Positions 29,841 to 42,242 are shown, numbered from the stretch's first letter. The stretch: 64,000 bases of DNA from Leptospira fainei serovar Hurstbridge str. BUT 6 (GCF_000306235.2 NZ_AKWZ02000010.1:1612001-1676000); one strand, 5' to 3'. A program made the numbers and translations. Notes: a model not told the origin generated them from the sequence alone.

Positions 29841-30509
29841 TTATTTCACCAGCGTCTTTTCGGAAGGAAATAATAGATATTTAGAGCGAACTTTGGCAAG
29901 AATATCGTCGATTACGAAAATTTCTCTTGTTCCTCTTTTTCGTTCGAACGGTGCCTCATATAAGAACCCTAAAAAAGCGAGTTCGGAATGTTTGTGAGAG
30001 ACTATATCGTCCTGCCGTACTTTTCGGCTGATATCCAGGTCGATCGCTTTCCAACCGGAAAATAGGAAATGCGTAATTAATATTTTCTTAATATCTAGAG
30101 TTGAGTCTCGCACCAATATATATAGGGAACCGCCGCCTTCGTTCGCATAAAGATGAAAGCGGAATTCTTTTACGAAGTCGCTGGATACCCAAGGGGCCTT
30201 AAGAAGAATTTCAAAGGATTGGTTTTTTTCTGCGGTCACTTCTACATACAAAGACTTTGTCGAATCTCTTTGCGGAGTCCGCAAAACCGATGAAATCCTA
30301 ACTTCCGGTGTAAAATCGGGTCCAAGTTTAGCTTTTATGTTTTCGGAACCGAAGCTCTCTTGCTCAAAATCCTGCACAATGATTTCTTTATAGATTTGCG
30401 TATTTTCTGATTCGCTAGGAAGAGAGAGAAAGGGGAATATATATAGAATTAGAAAGATTGAAAAGTACTTAGCTTGCTTTAACAATTTCAAGATTTTAAA
30501 ACCCCTCAT
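29841..30509 (-). CDS. FlaA-like flagellar filament outer-layer protein homologue
   Basis: 222 residues with a signal peptide or anchor in the first 30. The body matches the spirochaetal FlaA pattern: VQDFEQESFG near 47, FHLYANEGGGSLYILVRDS near 120, FSGWKAIDLDIS near 150 and a final region FVIDDILAKVR near 205. FlaA proteins form the outer layer of periplasmic flagella and affect filament curvature in Leptospira. Known leptospiral FlaA1 and FlaA2 are adjacent genes and longer; this one is alone, so it may be an additional FlaA-family protein. The assignment is from recalled patterns. Confidence 0.6.
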   Translation of the reverse strand: MRGFKILKLLKQAKYFSIFLILYIFPFLSLPSESENTQIYKEIIVQDFEQESFGSENIKAKLGPDFTPEVRISSVLRTPQRDSTKSLYVEVTAEKNQSFEILLKAPWVSSDFVKEFRFHLYANEGGGSLYILVRDSTLDIKKILITHFLFSGWKAIDLDISRKVRQDDIVSHKHSELAFLGFLYEAPFERKRGTREIFVIDDILAKVRSKYLLFPSEKTLVK

Positions 30510-30642
30510 TTAAAAATATCGTCCTAACTGACGATTTCAGGCTATTTTTCCGCAAAATCGGCTCGAACAATCGCCGGCGAATTAAGAAGAAAATGGACGG
30601 TTAGACGTTGATCTTCTTCGGTAAAAATCCGATAGATGGACC

Positions 30643-31314
30643 ATGAAACGATTCTTCCCGATTTTGATATTTCTACCGATCTTGCTTTCGGCCTCGGCAG
30701 CCGAGGATGAGATTCATTTCGCGACTTTGAAAAAAGGTAATAAAATCGTTTACCGCGCGGTCGATGGCCGGCAACAAATCTTAGGAGAAGGAGTGGAAGG
30801 CTTTCCTATCCTACTTAAACATTCGAACAACGATAAGTTTCAAAGAATCCTAGATCTGGGCGATGACGAAACTTCGGGGCTATTTGTTTCAAGTTCGGAT
30901 ATTAAGGATTTCGGAACGAAGCACGGTCCTCCCGCAAACGGGCAAATTTATGTTTTTGAACCGGAAATTTTAGGATACGCGGACGATAACACGAGTTTGT
31001 TTCGCACGATTCTGATTACCGCCGAAGGGGTCGCGTATTTCTTTGTAAGGAACGAAAGAGAAGGTGTGACTTCCATCTATATCGGAAAAAAGAAAGATAA
31101 CCTTTTAATCTTTCGCGAAAAGATCCAGTATTCCAAAAATGAAATTTTTCATAAAATCCCTTACGTGATTCCTTTAATCGAAAGAACGAAGAGAGTGGAT
31201 TATTCCATTGATTGTAATTTCGGAAAGGAAAATAAACAAACTTGCATCATCGACGGGGCTCTAAAGGAATTCGAATCCCCTCAAAAACGTTACCCGTTAT
31301 TTTGGGTAGGATAA
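30643..31314 (+). CDS. Exported protein of unknown function
   Basis: 223 residues beginning with a clear signal peptide (cleavage near ASAAED, residue 20). The mature part is mixed alpha/beta, with patterns such as HFATLKKGNKIVYRAVDG and YVFEPEILGYADDN, and two Cys near the end (NFGKENKQTCII). No family recognised. It is divergent from the FlaA-like gene, with a 133-bp intergenic region. A neighbouring small gene on the same strand starts 100 bp later. Probably periplasmic. Confidence 0.65.
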   Translation: MKRFFPILIFLPILLSASAAEDEIHFATLKKGNKIVYRAVDGRQQILGEGVEGFPILLKHSNNDKFQRILDLGDDETSGLFVSSSDIKDFGTKHGPPANGQIYVFEPEILGYADDNTSLFRTILITAEGVAYFFVRNEREGVTSIYIGKKKDNLLIFREKIQYSKNEIFHKIPYVIPLIERTKRVDYSIDCNFGKENKQTCIIDGALKEFESPQKRYPLFWVG

Positions 31315-31414
31315 TGAACCTATCGAAAATCGAAAGTTTCGTTTAACAATTTTACGGGAAACGGTTCGCTGATTTTCCCTTGAAGGATCCGTTTCCCTAC
31401 GAAATTCTTGCCGT

Positions 31415-31852
31415 ATGAACCCTGAAGAGGATCCTCTTTTGCAAACAAAGTTGGAATTTTCCGACGCGTTTCGAACCGCGTATAGAGAATTCTTCGGCGA
31501 TGAAAAGGAATTTCAGTATGAATTATATGAACTGAAATCCGAAGAATCCGGACCGAAAGGCGGATGGGCTACATTTACGATACGCAATCCGTCGGGAGGG
31601 AGATCGATCGTCTTTCGTTTTGATCCGGTATCCGGCGCTTTTTATGCAATGTTAAAAATTCAAGTAATGCCGGGAGAGGAAGATTGGAGTCTGGATTCGT
31701 TCTTCGAGCGAAACGGCTTTGCGAATACGAATTTTTTAGATGTGAAGCGATCAGCGGGTGAGTGGTTGTTTCATTCTTTGGCAAGGCATTATTTGGGAAC
31801 TATCTTTACTTATTGTCCGAGAATCTTAGAGTCGGATTATATATTGGAATAA
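31415..31852 (+). CDS. Small cytosolic protein, unknown function
   Basis: 145 residues, acidic, with no signal or membrane segment. The body shows alternating beta-strand patterns (GGWATFTIRNPSGGRSIVFRF, GAFYAMLKIQVM) and ends in an aromatic segment (LFHSLARHYLGTIFTYCPRILESDY). No family recognised. The start is ATG at 31415 without an obvious ribosome site. Codon use resembles its neighbours, which supports a real gene. Confidence 0.55.
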   Translation: MNPEEDPLLQTKLEFSDAFRTAYREFFGDEKEFQYELYELKSEESGPKGGWATFTIRNPSGGRSIVFRFDPVSGAFYAMLKIQVMPGEEDWSLDSFFERNGFANTNFLDVKRSAGEWLFHSLARHYLGTIFTYCPRILESDYILE

Positions 31853-31988
31853 TAATGAAATGAAAAATGAACCCATTTATATGAGGTCGAACCTTCGTAA
31901 ATTGTGTTTGTCGATTTCGTGTAGAACTCGCTGCATATCTTGATCAAGCATTTACCGAATGGTCGGAGATTTTTAAGGTGATACTATT

Positions 31989-32081
31989 TTGGATTGGAAA
32001 GTAATAATCATTCTTTTGGCCGGCTTCACGGTCGGAGTTCTCTACGGATTATGGATCAAGAAGAGGAATCCGAAACCCTAG
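31989..32081 (+). CDS. 30-residue single-helix membrane microprotein
   Basis: A TTG at 31989 opens a 30-codon frame ending TAG. It is preceded by AAGGTGA at correct spacing, a strong ribosome site. The product starts MDWKVIIILLAGFTVGVL, then YGLWIKKRNPKP: one membrane helix with positive residues on the C-terminal side. The small size makes it easily missed. It lies in the 290-bp gap between the 145-residue protein and comF, the rest of which shows no gene. Confidence 0.6.
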   Translation: MDWKVIIILLAGFTVGVLYGLWIKKRNPKP

Positions 32082-32139
32082 TCGTCTTAAAATTCGGAAA
32101 AAATTCGCGATCATTTCTTTTTTTTACCCGTCATTAGAT

Positions 32140-32862
32140 ATGATCAAAAAGGCTGCCTACGAAGCTTTAAATTACTTTTACCCGATTCTCTGCGGCATTT
32201 GCGGTCGAGAAGATTTCTTTTCCCGTCGCTCCGGTCTATGTAAAGAATGCGCTACTATCGCAAAGGGTACTTCGAAGTACCCAAAATGTCCCGTTTGTTC
32301 TTGGAAGACCAAGGCCGGAGAATGCGATTATTGTCTTTCCCGAAACGTATTTTTTACACGAGCGGTTTTCTTACAAGAGCGAACCGACCTTTTCGCGGAA
32401 GCGTTAAATAAAATTAAGAGACAATCGGCCTATCCGCTCTCCTTATTTCTCAGCTTAGGCGCAAAGCGTGTATTAAGAAATTGGAAAGATATAGGATTGC
32501 AAGCCTATCTACTATTGCCTAGTGCATCCCCATCTTGGTTCGGAACGGTTTCCACTCGCCCGTTCTCTCCGATGCGGGAACTTCTACTTCGCACGGAAGA
32601 AATTTTGAATCTGCCTTGCATACGCCCTCTTGAAAAGATAAGTAAAACGAGACAGGCAGGAAAAAGCTACGCCGACCGTTTTTTTCATGCCAGAAATTCC
32701 TGGACTATTCGAGATGAATGGAGGGGAAAATGCCCGAAGAAAGTTTTAGTATTGGACGACGTGTTTACGACAGGTGCAAGCGTTAACGAAGCGAGTCGCA
32801 TTTTAAAAGAGAATGGTTCGGAAGAAATCCATATATTGACCTATTTACGAACGATGGAATAA
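32140..32862 (+). CDS. ComF family phosphoribosyltransferase-like protein
   Basis: 240 residues. The N-terminal zinc ribbon has C-x2-C pairs (CGICG; LCKEC; CPVCSW; CDYC). The C-terminal part holds the PRPP-binding loop VLVLDDVFTTGASVNE near residue 203, typical of type I phosphoribosyltransferases. ComF is required for DNA uptake in naturally competent bacteria, but homologues are widespread and act in DNA repair or other roles. Here it lies just upstream of dinB, and no competence genes are in view. Confidence 0.88.
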   Translation: MIKKAAYEALNYFYPILCGICGREDFFSRRSGLCKECATIAKGTSKYPKCPVCSWKTKAGECDYCLSRNVFFTRAVFLQERTDLFAEALNKIKRQSAYPLSLFLSLGAKRVLRNWKDIGLQAYLLLPSASPSWFGTVSTRPFSPMRELLLRTEEILNLPCIRPLEKISKTRQAGKSYADRFFHARNSWTIRDEWRGKCPKKVLVLDDVFTTGASVNEASRILKENGSEEIHILTYLRTME

Positions 32863-32864
32863 CC

Positions 32865-32892
32865 TTGACATAGCTATTTATATGTATAGTAT
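32865..32892 (+). promoter_or_regulatory. Possible sigma-70 promoter before dinB
   Basis: A perfect -35 hexamer TTGACA at 32865-32870 is followed 16 bp later by TAGTAT (32887-32892). A start near 32899 would leave a very short leader before the GTG at 32907. No LexA box was recognised. Confidence 0.35.
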
Positions 32893-32906
32893 GACTTTCC
32901 AGGCAA

Positions 32907-34022
32907 GTGCTTCGTAAGATTTTACATATCGATATGGATGCTTTCTTCGCTTCGGTGGAGCAGAGGGATTTTCCCCAATACCGAGGAAAGCCGCTGGTAG
33001 TAGGAGGTCCTCCAAATTCCAGAGGAGTAGTATGCGCTGCTAGTTATGAAGCGCGGAAATTCGGGATCCGTTCTGCCATGCCCTGCTCGCAGGCATATCG
33101 TCTTTGTCCTGAAGCGATTTTTGTTTCTCCTAGATTCCAAGTTTACAAGGAAGTATCGACCGCTATTCGAATCATATTTTTAGAATATACCGATTTGGTC
33201 GAAATGTTATCGTTAGATGAAGCCTTCTTGGACGTGACTCAAAATAAAAAAGGAATTCCGTTTGCGACGGAAATCGCAAAGGAGATTCGAGCCAGGATTA
33301 AAGCCGAAACGAACTTAACCGCTTCCGCCGGAGTGGCGATTAATAAATTTGCCGCAAAGGTCGCTACGGATTTTAAGAAGCCTGACGGATTAACCGTTAT
33401 TCGTCCGGAAGAAACGGAAATGTTCATTGAATCTCTGGATGTCGGGGCATTTCCAGGAGTGGGAAAAGTTACATTAAAAAAGATGCATGCTCTTGGAATC
33501 TTCAAAGGAAGCGATCTGAAGCGGCAGTCTCTGGAATTTCTTCTGAAGAATTTCGGAAAAACCGGACGCTGGTACTATTCCATTTCAAGGGGTATCGATC
33601 AAAGACCGGTTTTATCCGATAGGATTCGCAAATCCCTAGGAGCGGAATCTACTTTTGCTACGGATTTAGAAAAAACGGATGATCTTTTGGCTGAATTAAA
33701 GGACCTTTCGGTCGAGCTGGAGAAGAGGCTTTCATCGAAGTCGTTTCCTGGAAGGACGATCACTTTGAAGATCAAGTTCTCGGATTTTACTCTTAAAACT
33801 AGAAGTAGAACATTGACGGTTCCGCCGCTGACTGCCGAGGAGTTTTTTTCATTTGGAAAGGAACTCTTAGAAGAGTTCCTGCTCGATCAAGGGTATGCGA
33901 TTTCACCGATTCGCCTTTTAGGCTTGAGCCTCTCTCATCCGGAAACGGAAATTCATGAGGCGAACGAGGATGGTTTTGTCGGGTCGCTTTTTCCGAATCA
34001 GGAATCGTTTCCGAATTTATAA
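32907..34022 (+). CDS. dinB: DNA polymerase IV (Y-family)
   Basis: 371 residues. Catalytic acids are in HIDMDAFFASVEQ near residue 7 and LSLDEAFLDV near 102; CAASYEARKFGIRS near 48 and the steric gate Phe are family-typical. The helix-hairpin-helix region (FPGVGKVTLKKMHALGI) and little-finger domain follow. Performs error-prone bypass synthesis at stalled forks. Translation starts at GTG, 44 bp after comF. It could be transcribed from the TTGACA promoter at 32865 or by read-through. Confidence 0.95.
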   Translation: MLRKILHIDMDAFFASVEQRDFPQYRGKPLVVGGPPNSRGVVCAASYEARKFGIRSAMPCSQAYRLCPEAIFVSPRFQVYKEVSTAIRIIFLEYTDLVEMLSLDEAFLDVTQNKKGIPFATEIAKEIRARIKAETNLTASAGVAINKFAAKVATDFKKPDGLTVIRPEETEMFIESLDVGAFPGVGKVTLKKMHALGIFKGSDLKRQSLEFLLKNFGKTGRWYYSISRGIDQRPVLSDRIRKSLGAESTFATDLEKTDDLLAELKDLSVELEKRLSSKSFPGRTITLKIKFSDFTLKTRSRTLTVPPLTAEEFFSFGKELLEEFLLDQGYAISPIRLLGLSLSHPETEIHEANEDGFVGSLFPNQESFPNL

Positions 34023-34107
34023 ATTTCCCGATAGTTGCCTATTTTTAGCTTCTATAATATTCTGAAAACTTAAATTGTTTTCGTTTGCGCGCGGGTGGAT
34101 ATTCCAA

Positions 34108-35982
<1,875 letters not shown>

Positions 35983-35987
35983 TTTTC

Positions 35988-37943
35988 CTATTTCTCCTCC
36001 TTCTTTCGAATCGCTCGGTATAAAAATCTTGCGGGATGCAATGCGGTGTACAAGCTATTTTCGATCGGTAAGGGTTCGCCCAAAACGATAGAAGCGAGAG
36101 TTTCGCCGCCGATCAAGGAGGATAGAACTCCCCTTGAACCTAACCCGCCGAATACATAGAGTCCCGGAACCGCAGCGGGGACGGAAATCTTTTTATCTCG
36201 GTTCTTCGGAAGACCTACGCCGGTGAATATTTTTCGAAATGTGGCCGGATCGTGCAATTCTCCAAGGATCGGAAATCTATCCTTCGTTTGGGAACGAAAT
36301 CCGACGAATTCGCGGCTAATTCGGATTTTTTCCCGGTCCCATACTTCGCCGGGCAGGAGTTCCTTTGCGTATTCCAATAGGCTTTCTCGGTCTTTGCTTC
36401 GCGGGTTCGGATCCAAATCGAACTCGTCAAAAGTGGATCCGAGTACTCTGATCTTATTCCTGCTCGGAGTTATATAATGTTCCCCGACAAAAATCGGATC
36501 ATTCTCATACTCGTTTTCCATGGAAAGCTCTAGTAATTGACCCCGAACCTTTGATAAGGAGAAAAGAGGCTCGCCGAAAAATTTCAATAGCAGCGATTCG
36601 ATTCCGTTGGAATTCGCTAGAACTATACATGGCGAAGTCTCTATTTCATTTTCGTCCGATAAAATTCTCCATTCGCCCTGATCCAAACGTATATCTGAAA
36701 TATGGATAGTTTGAAGAGATATATTCGGATGTTTTAATAAGTTCGAAATCAATTCGGGTGTTTCGGTCCAAAAACCGGAAGAAAATAGCACGCCTTGTGA
36801 TTCTGGCGGTAACGAAGGATAAGAAACCGTTGCATCTTCTTGAAGCTGAGCGATTTCGGGCGAAAGTTGATGTGATCGAATCCCTTCCGAAATTCTTTCC
36901 CAATTCAGATCTTTTCCGGCAAGTTGAAACGTACCCGGCGTTTCATACGACTCTTTCGATAGAAGTTCTTGATAGCGTCTAAGCGAATGGCCAAAAGCTC
37001 TTATTGTCCAGAGACTTGTCGGACTTTTAAATTTCGTAATATGTGGATGGGAAATAGCTTTCGGAATATTCGAAGCTCGATTCGGAGAAGAGTCGTCTAG
37101 AACGGTCACTTCGATTCCGCGTATTGCAAAAGAGCGAGCGACACTTGCACCGGCCAATCCTGCTCCGATTACTACAACCTTTTTAGGAAGAGGTGATTTC
37201 GGAAGCCTTCGGACAAAAATCTGGTCGAGCGGCGAGCTCGGATCCTTTATGAAGGTTCCGATTAACATTTCCCTCTTCTTCCCGAATCCGGGAATTTTTT
37301 CCAACGCGAATCCGGCGCTCGTAAGCGAATCTTTTACGATTCTTGCGACCGTAAACGTAGCTAACGTGGCGCTTTTATCCGTCAATCGGGAAAATTGATT
37401 CGTAATCGAAGCGCCCCATAACTCCGGATTTTTAGACGGAGCAAAGCCGTCCAAAAAAAAAGCGTCGAATCGACCGGAAGTCTCGGGCAGCAATTCTCTC
37501 GCGTCTCCGATCCAAAGGTCGAGGGCAATCCCTTCCTCTTCGAAGAGAAACGAATTACAACCTTGGATTAAGAGAGAATATTTCTTTAGAAAAACGGAGA
37601 GGATTTCGGTTAATTCGGGAAAATGTGAAATCGCTCTCCGAATTTCTTGTTCGGTAAGGGGGAACAACTCGTAGGAGACGAAACGAAGAATGGAAAATCG
37701 ATTATGAATTCTTAATGTTTTCCAAAGATTCCAAGTCGCAAAGAAATTAAGGCCCGTTCCGAATCCTAATTCTAAAATCGCAAAATGTTTTTTTTCGGGA
37801 AACGGATCCTGGCGCCAGCGGGATTCCAATCGATTTCCGTCTAAAAATACGTGTTTGGTTTCGGCCAAGCCGTCTTCGGGCGAGAAATAGATGTCATCGA
37901 ATTCGGCGGAAACGGGGGTGCCGTTTTCCTTCCATTCGATCAT
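35988..37943 (-). CDS. mnmC: Bifunctional tRNA wobble-uridine modification protein MnmC
   Basis: Completes mnm5(s2)U34 in tRNA. The C-terminal FAD oxidoreductase removes the carboxymethyl group, and the N-terminal methyltransferase adds the methyl. The methyltransferase has [29 protein letters not shown] and [12 protein letters not shown]; the FAD domain starts with [21 protein letters not shown] near residue 275. About 651 residues, the usual size. I choose the ATG at 37943 with GGAGG upstream; the longer frame to 38000 has no ribosome site. Followed by recQ. MnmE/MnmG, needed to feed it, are elsewhere. Confidence 0.93.
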   Translation of the reverse strand: MIEWKENGTPVSAEFDDIYFSPEDGLAETKHVFLDGNRLESRWRQDPFPEKKHFAILELGFGTGLNFFATWNLWKTLRIHNRFSILRFVSYELFPLTEQEIRRAISHFPELTEILSVFLKKYSLLIQGCNSFLFEEEGIALDLWIGDARELLPETSGRFDAFFLDGFAPSKNPELWGASITNQFSRLTDKSATLATFTVARIVKDSLTSAGFALEKIPGFGKKREMLIGTFIKDPSSPLDQIFVRRLPKSPLPKKVVVIGAGLAGASVARSFAIRGIEVTVLDDSSPNRASNIPKAISHPHITKFKSPTSLWTIRAFGHSLRRYQELLSKESYETPGTFQLAGKDLNWERISEGIRSHQLSPEIAQLQEDATVSYPSLPPESQGVLFSSGFWTETPELISNLLKHPNISLQTIHISDIRLDQGEWRILSDENEIETSPCIVLANSNGIESLLLKFFGEPLFSLSKVRGQLLELSMENEYENDPIFVGEHYITPSRNKIRVLGSTFDEFDLDPNPRSKDRESLLEYAKELLPGEVWDREKIRISREFVGFRSQTKDRFPILGELHDPATFRKIFTGVGLPKNRDKKISVPAAVPGLYVFGGLGSRGVLSSLIGGETLASIVLGEPLPIENSLYTALHPARFLYRAIRKKEEK

Positions 37944-38075
37944 TTCCGGACCTCCGTATTTCGTCTCCTGCCGTTCATTACAGACTAAAATCCGGATCAA
38001 TCTCGTTAATCCAAGCGGATTTCTAGCGACTTGACGTTTACAATCGAATTCTGAAAATCGTATTCAGGAACCGAT

Positions 38076-39101
38076 ATGAGCCAAAGTCAGAAAGAGCCGC
38101 AATCATATCCGATTTCCGTCGCACCGATGATGGACTGGACGGACCGACACTTTCGGTTCTTTCTGCGTTTGATTTCAAAAAGGACTCTTTTATACACCGA
38201 GATGGTAACGACTGGAGCGATTTTGAGAGGGGATACCCATAGACATCTTTCGTTTCATCCGCAGGAAAATCCGGTAGCATTACAGTTGGGCGGAGATGAT
38301 CCCGTTAAGTTGGCAGAATCCTCAAAGATCGGAGAAGAATACGGTTATTCCGAAATTAATTTGAATGTAGGCTGTCCGAGCGATAAAGTTCAGGAGGGGA
38401 ATTTTGGCGCCTGCTTAATGGGGGATCCGAAACGCGTAGGCGATTGCATCGCCGCAATGAATTCAGCAATTCGCATTCCAGTTACCGTTAAATGCAGAAT
38501 AGGAATTCCCGGAAAAGATCATATTGAGGATCTAATCGAGTTCGTAAGAATCGTTTCGGAGGCGGGGGCAGTACGGGTCACCGTTCATGCAAGAATCGCA
38601 ATTCTAGAAGGTTTGAGTCCCGCTCAAAATAGGACCGTTCCGCCGTTAAGATACGAAGACGTGTATGAAGTGAAACGGAATTTCCCGAATTTGAAATTAG
38701 AGCTTAACGGGGGTATCCGTACTTTGGATGCTGCAAGCGAGCATCTATCTAAGGTGGACGGAATTATGATAGGGAGAGCGGCTTATGAAAATCCCTTTCT
38801 ATTTTCCGCCGTCGATCAGAAATTTTTTGGGGAGCGGAAAATACAATCCACTCGTCGGGAAATTTTTCATCAAATGCAGGAATACGTTCAAAAAAGGATC
38901 GAGGAAGGCGAGAAGCCGAGTAGAATGTTAAGGCATCTATTAGGCGCTTTTCATGAAGTGCGGGGTTCTAGAATGTATCGCCGCATTCTTACGGAAAGAA
39001 TGTATCAGAATCCCCCGCCGACACTTCTTCAAGACGCTCTTGCATCGATCCCGTCCGAGTTTTTAGATCAAAAGTTCGACCTGGAACTCCAACCCGTTTA
39101 A
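38076..39101 (+). CDS. dusA: tRNA-dihydrouridine synthase A
   Basis: An FMN enzyme that reduces uridines in the tRNA D-loop. The 341-residue product has [14 protein letters not shown] near residue 16, [29 protein letters not shown] near 95-115 with the catalytic Cys, and VKCRIGI. The signature NFGACLM plus [11 protein letters not shown] marks the DusA branch. Divergent from mnmC, so two tRNA-modification genes share a short intergenic region of about 130 bp. The ATG follows AGGAACCGAT. Confidence 0.93.
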   Translation: MSQSQKEPQSYPISVAPMMDWTDRHFRFFLRLISKRTLLYTEMVTTGAILRGDTHRHLSFHPQENPVALQLGGDDPVKLAESSKIGEEYGYSEINLNVGCPSDKVQEGNFGACLMGDPKRVGDCIAAMNSAIRIPVTVKCRIGIPGKDHIEDLIEFVRIVSEAGAVRVTVHARIAILEGLSPAQNRTVPPLRYEDVYEVKRNFPNLKLELNGGIRTLDAASEHLSKVDGIMIGRAAYENPFLFSAVDQKFFGERKIQSTRREIFHQMQEYVQKRIEEGEKPSRMLRHLLGAFHEVRGSRMYRRILTERMYQNPPPTLLQDALASIPSEFLDQKFDLELQPV

Positions 39102-39181
39102 AGAAAATTTTAGAACTGGATTTAGGCACGAAAAAGCCTTGCCTTAGGTCCAATACTCTTTAGCTTACGCTCCCTATTGCC

Positions 39182-41092
39182 ATGCTGAAAACGATCGTAA
39201 TTTATCTACTATTCGTTTGTTCCGTTCTGGGTGAATCGATCGAGTCGATTGTTCCGGTTCGGACGGTTGTCGACGGATGGACATTTCAGGTTAAGGAATC
39301 CGAGCGATCGGTTCCTATTCAAGTGGGAGAAAGCCTAACTTCCCAAGGGTTTCCTGCTCCGGTTCATGGCGTGTATCGCGTAGAAGTCGAATATCCTAAA
39401 CTGCAGCAAGGATTTACGCAGGGTGTTCATTTAGACAGAATTCAATCCGCAGATAAGGTATATTGGAACGGTTCTTTGATAGGAGAAACCGGAAGTTTTG
39501 AGCCATACATTCCGTATTGGTTTCGACCAAGACTGTACGCGATTCCGACGGACTTGATTCGTCCGGGAAAAAACCTCTTAGAGGTGGAGATCGAATGCAG
39601 AGAGTCCTTGCTCTTTTGCGGCCTTTTTCGGGGAACTCCGAAAGTGGGGGATTACGATTCCCTAAAGGAGGATTTGATCTACGAGGATTTATTCCAGGTT
39701 GTAATTGCCGTTTTGTTTTTAGGCATTTTTGTACAGCAAGCGATCGCGTATCTCCTGAATCGATACTCGAATGCGAGTCTCTATCTTGCCTTATCCGCGA
39801 TATTTTTTGTCGGCTGGCGAGGAACCCTTCTCAACAAGACTCATTATATAGGACTATCCTTCGAACTAATTATACGAGTCTTTTATGTCTGCCAAACCTT
39901 ATTCCCTGCTTTCCTGCTTCTCTTCGTCTATGCAATGTTCGAGAGACGATTGGGAATTTTTTCCAAATGTATCCTTTTAGGAGACCTTATCCTCGGAATC
40001 CTGCAGCTATACGATCTGAACCCCGATTCGAGAATCATGCTCGTATACGCTTGGGAAGTCTTATTGGTTTTAAAGATTCCCGCGTTAATCGGCGTTCTTG
40101 CGTCTCAATTCAGAAAAAGTGCGGAAGCGACTTTGATTTTATTGGGGGCGTTGTTCGCCGCCGTCTTAGGAGTGATGGATATAGTCATCGATTTTATAAC
40201 CGGTAAAAACGAATTCTTTTCACAATACGGACTCTTAGTCTTTTTATTCTCGGGCATTATGGGAATTTCCATCCAAAACGCAAGAGCTAGAAAGGATTTA
40301 AAAAAATTGAATGATTCCTTGGAAACTCTCGTCCAAAGCAGGACTCACGAATTAGAAAAACAATATAGACTGTTAAACGAAGAGATATTGGTCGCCGGCG
40401 GATTGCAATCCAGATTGATACCCGGATTGGACGGACAAATCGCGGGACTTAGCGTCAATTCGGTCTATGTGCCCGTTGAAAAGATCGGAGGCGATTATTT
40501 CGATTTTCACGATTACGGGGACGGACAAGTGCAATTTCTGTTATGCGACGTCGCGGGTCATGGAATTTCAGCGGCTCTAATCGCTTCCATGCTGAAGATA
40601 AGTTTCTTGGAATTAGCTCCGCGGCATCCGGAGCCGGCGGATCTTCTGATGTCTTTGAATGCGAGAATGGTTCCCGTTGTCGAAAAGAACTTTATCACCG
40701 CAGTAGCGGCTTTGTTCGATACTAAAACCGGCGAAATCAGGTATTCGTTGGCTGGCCATCCTTCTCCGATTGTATTAACGGATTCCGCCTCCCTACCTGT
40801 ATTCCTGGAGGGTAGGGGGCCGATATTAGGCTGGAGAAAGGAAATCGTATTGCGAACTTGGAAGCGTGATTTAAAAAAAGGAGACCGCTTTTTCTTTTAT
40901 ACGGACGGAATAACCGAAGCTTTAAATGCGGGAAGAGAGATGTTCGGAGAGGACAGGTTGCTGGATATATTACGGGATTCATTCAATAGAAGTCCGAGAA
41001 ATCTAAACGAATCCATTCTCTCTTCCCTGCGCGAATTTGCCGGATTCAGGCTGCCTGACGACGTAACATATTTTGCGGTGGACATAATTTAG
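39182..41092 (+). CDS. 7TM-DISM sensor with SpoIIE/RsbU-type phosphatase
   Basis: 636 residues: signal peptide, extracellular beta-domain (about 30-155, DISMED2-like, with VYWNGSLIGETGSFEPY), seven membrane helices (about 175-385), a short coiled coil, then a PP2C-type domain from about 425. The metal-binding signatures GGDYFDF and CDVAGHGISAALIASML are intact. Such proteins dephosphorylate anti-sigma-factor antagonists in partner-switching systems; leptospires have many. No anti-sigma or STAS gene is adjacent, so its target is unknown. A second protein of the same design is at 56810-58882. Confidence 0.88.
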   Translation: MLKTIVIYLLFVCSVLGESIESIVPVRTVVDGWTFQVKESERSVPIQVGESLTSQGFPAPVHGVYRVEVEYPKLQQGFTQGVHLDRIQSADKVYWNGSLIGETGSFEPYIPYWFRPRLYAIPTDLIRPGKNLLEVEIECRESLLFCGLFRGTPKVGDYDSLKEDLIYEDLFQVVIAVLFLGIFVQQAIAYLLNRYSNASLYLALSAIFFVGWRGTLLNKTHYIGLSFELIIRVFYVCQTLFPAFLLLFVYAMFERRLGIFSKCILLGDLILGILQLYDLNPDSRIMLVYAWEVLLVLKIPALIGVLASQFRKSAEATLILLGALFAAVLGVMDIVIDFITGKNEFFSQYGLLVFLFSGIMGISIQNARARKDLKKLNDSLETLVQSRTHELEKQYRLLNEEILVAGGLQSRLIPGLDGQIAGLSVNSVYVPVEKIGGDYFDFHDYGDGQVQFLLCDVAGHGISAALIASMLKISFLELAPRHPEPADLLMSLNARMVPVVEKNFITAVAALFDTKTGEIRYSLAGHPSPIVLTDSASLPVFLEGRGPILGWRKEIVLRTWKRDLKKGDRFFFYTDGITEALNAGREMFGEDRLLDILRDSFNRSPRNLNESILSSLREFAGFRLPDDVTYFAVDII

Positions 41093-41124
41093 ATCAAGAT
41101 TCATAAAACTTCGACATAAGACTT

Positions 41125-42066
41125 ATGCCAGATACGATTCTAACCATAGATTGCGGATATATAGAAGAAGGGTTAGCCTGCGCCTACCTAGTTAGAGACG
41201 GTGATCGCGCCGCCTTCGTTGAAAATAATACGAACTACGCCGTTCCGAAACTTCTGAAAACCTTGGAAGACCAGGGTTTGAAAAAGGAAGCCGTAGATTA
41301 TATTATTATTACCCATGTTCATCTTGACCACGCAGGTGGTACGGGTGAGCTGATTAAACATTGCCCGAATGCGACAGTTCTTGCGCATCCGAAGGCGGCT
41401 CCTCATCTTATCAATCCCGAACGATTGATTAAGAGTTCCATTCAGGTATACGGAGAAGAAGCTTTCTACAAGTTGTACGGAAAAATTCAACCGGTACCGG
41501 AATCCTCGGTTCGTATCATGAATGATGGTGAAGAGTTGGTATGGGGAAATCGAACTCTCAAATTCATTTATACTCGCGGACACGCCAATCATCATTTTTG
41601 TATTTATGATTCTCTGACCAACGGAATTTTCACGGGAGATACTTTCGGTCTAGGCTATGGGATCTTTCGGAACGGGAGCGAACCTGTTTTATATCCTTCT
41701 ACAACTCCTACGGACTTCGATCCGGAAGAAGCTCTTTTATCCATAGATAAAATCATCGGGACAGGCGCGGAGAAAGCTTATCTGACTCATTTCGGAGTCT
41801 GGACGGACATGAGATCGGGTGCCGAACAAATGAGAGAAGGTGTGAAGACAATGAAGCACATTCTAATTTCAGCGGGAAAAACGGACCTGGAAGGCGATTC
41901 ACTACTCGGATTTTGTGAGGCTAGAGTATTATCTTATTTAGAGGATCAATTAGAAAAGCGCGGAATCCCTTATGGCACTAAGGAAAAAAGGTTCATCGCC
42001 TTTGATGCAAAAATAAATGCACAAGGAATCGCCTTTAAAGTCGAGAAAGCTAGAAAGAAAATATAA
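41125..42066 (+). CDS. Metallo-beta-lactamase-fold hydrolase
   Basis: 313 residues. The metal motif is THVHLDHAGG near residue 63, with RGHANHHF and TGDTFGLG near 155-175 and a late THFGVW. The pattern is close to glyoxalase II-like hydrolases of unknown substrate. Cytosolic. It follows the phosphatase gene by 32 bp on the same strand and is probably co-transcribed, though no functional link is evident. The 3' part is helical. Confidence 0.8.
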   Translation: MPDTILTIDCGYIEEGLACAYLVRDGDRAAFVENNTNYAVPKLLKTLEDQGLKKEAVDYIIITHVHLDHAGGTGELIKHCPNATVLAHPKAAPHLINPERLIKSSIQVYGEEAFYKLYGKIQPVPESSVRIMNDGEELVWGNRTLKFIYTRGHANHHFCIYDSLTNGIFTGDTFGLGYGIFRNGSEPVLYPSTTPTDFDPEEALLSIDKIIGTGAEKAYLTHFGVWTDMRSGAEQMREGVKTMKHILISAGKTDLEGDSLLGFCEARVLSYLEDQLEKRGIPYGTKEKRFIAFDAKINAQGIAFKVEKARKKI

Positions 42067-42242
42067 TCTTTGTCCCCTGGGTAACATGACTTTCTTAAAA
42101 TATTTCTTATTCGTTCCGAATCATTTCTTCGAATGACAGGCATTATATCGGTCCATCGAGAAACGCTGATTTTCGTCTCGGAAGAGTTTTTCAAGAGGAA
42201 ATTTTAATTTGCCTTCTCTGCTTCTAAGCATGGATTTGGATA

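Noticed and set aside
37944..38000. N-terminal extension of MnmC
   Set aside because: GGAGG lies at proper spacing before the ATG at 37943; the extension has no site and no family match.
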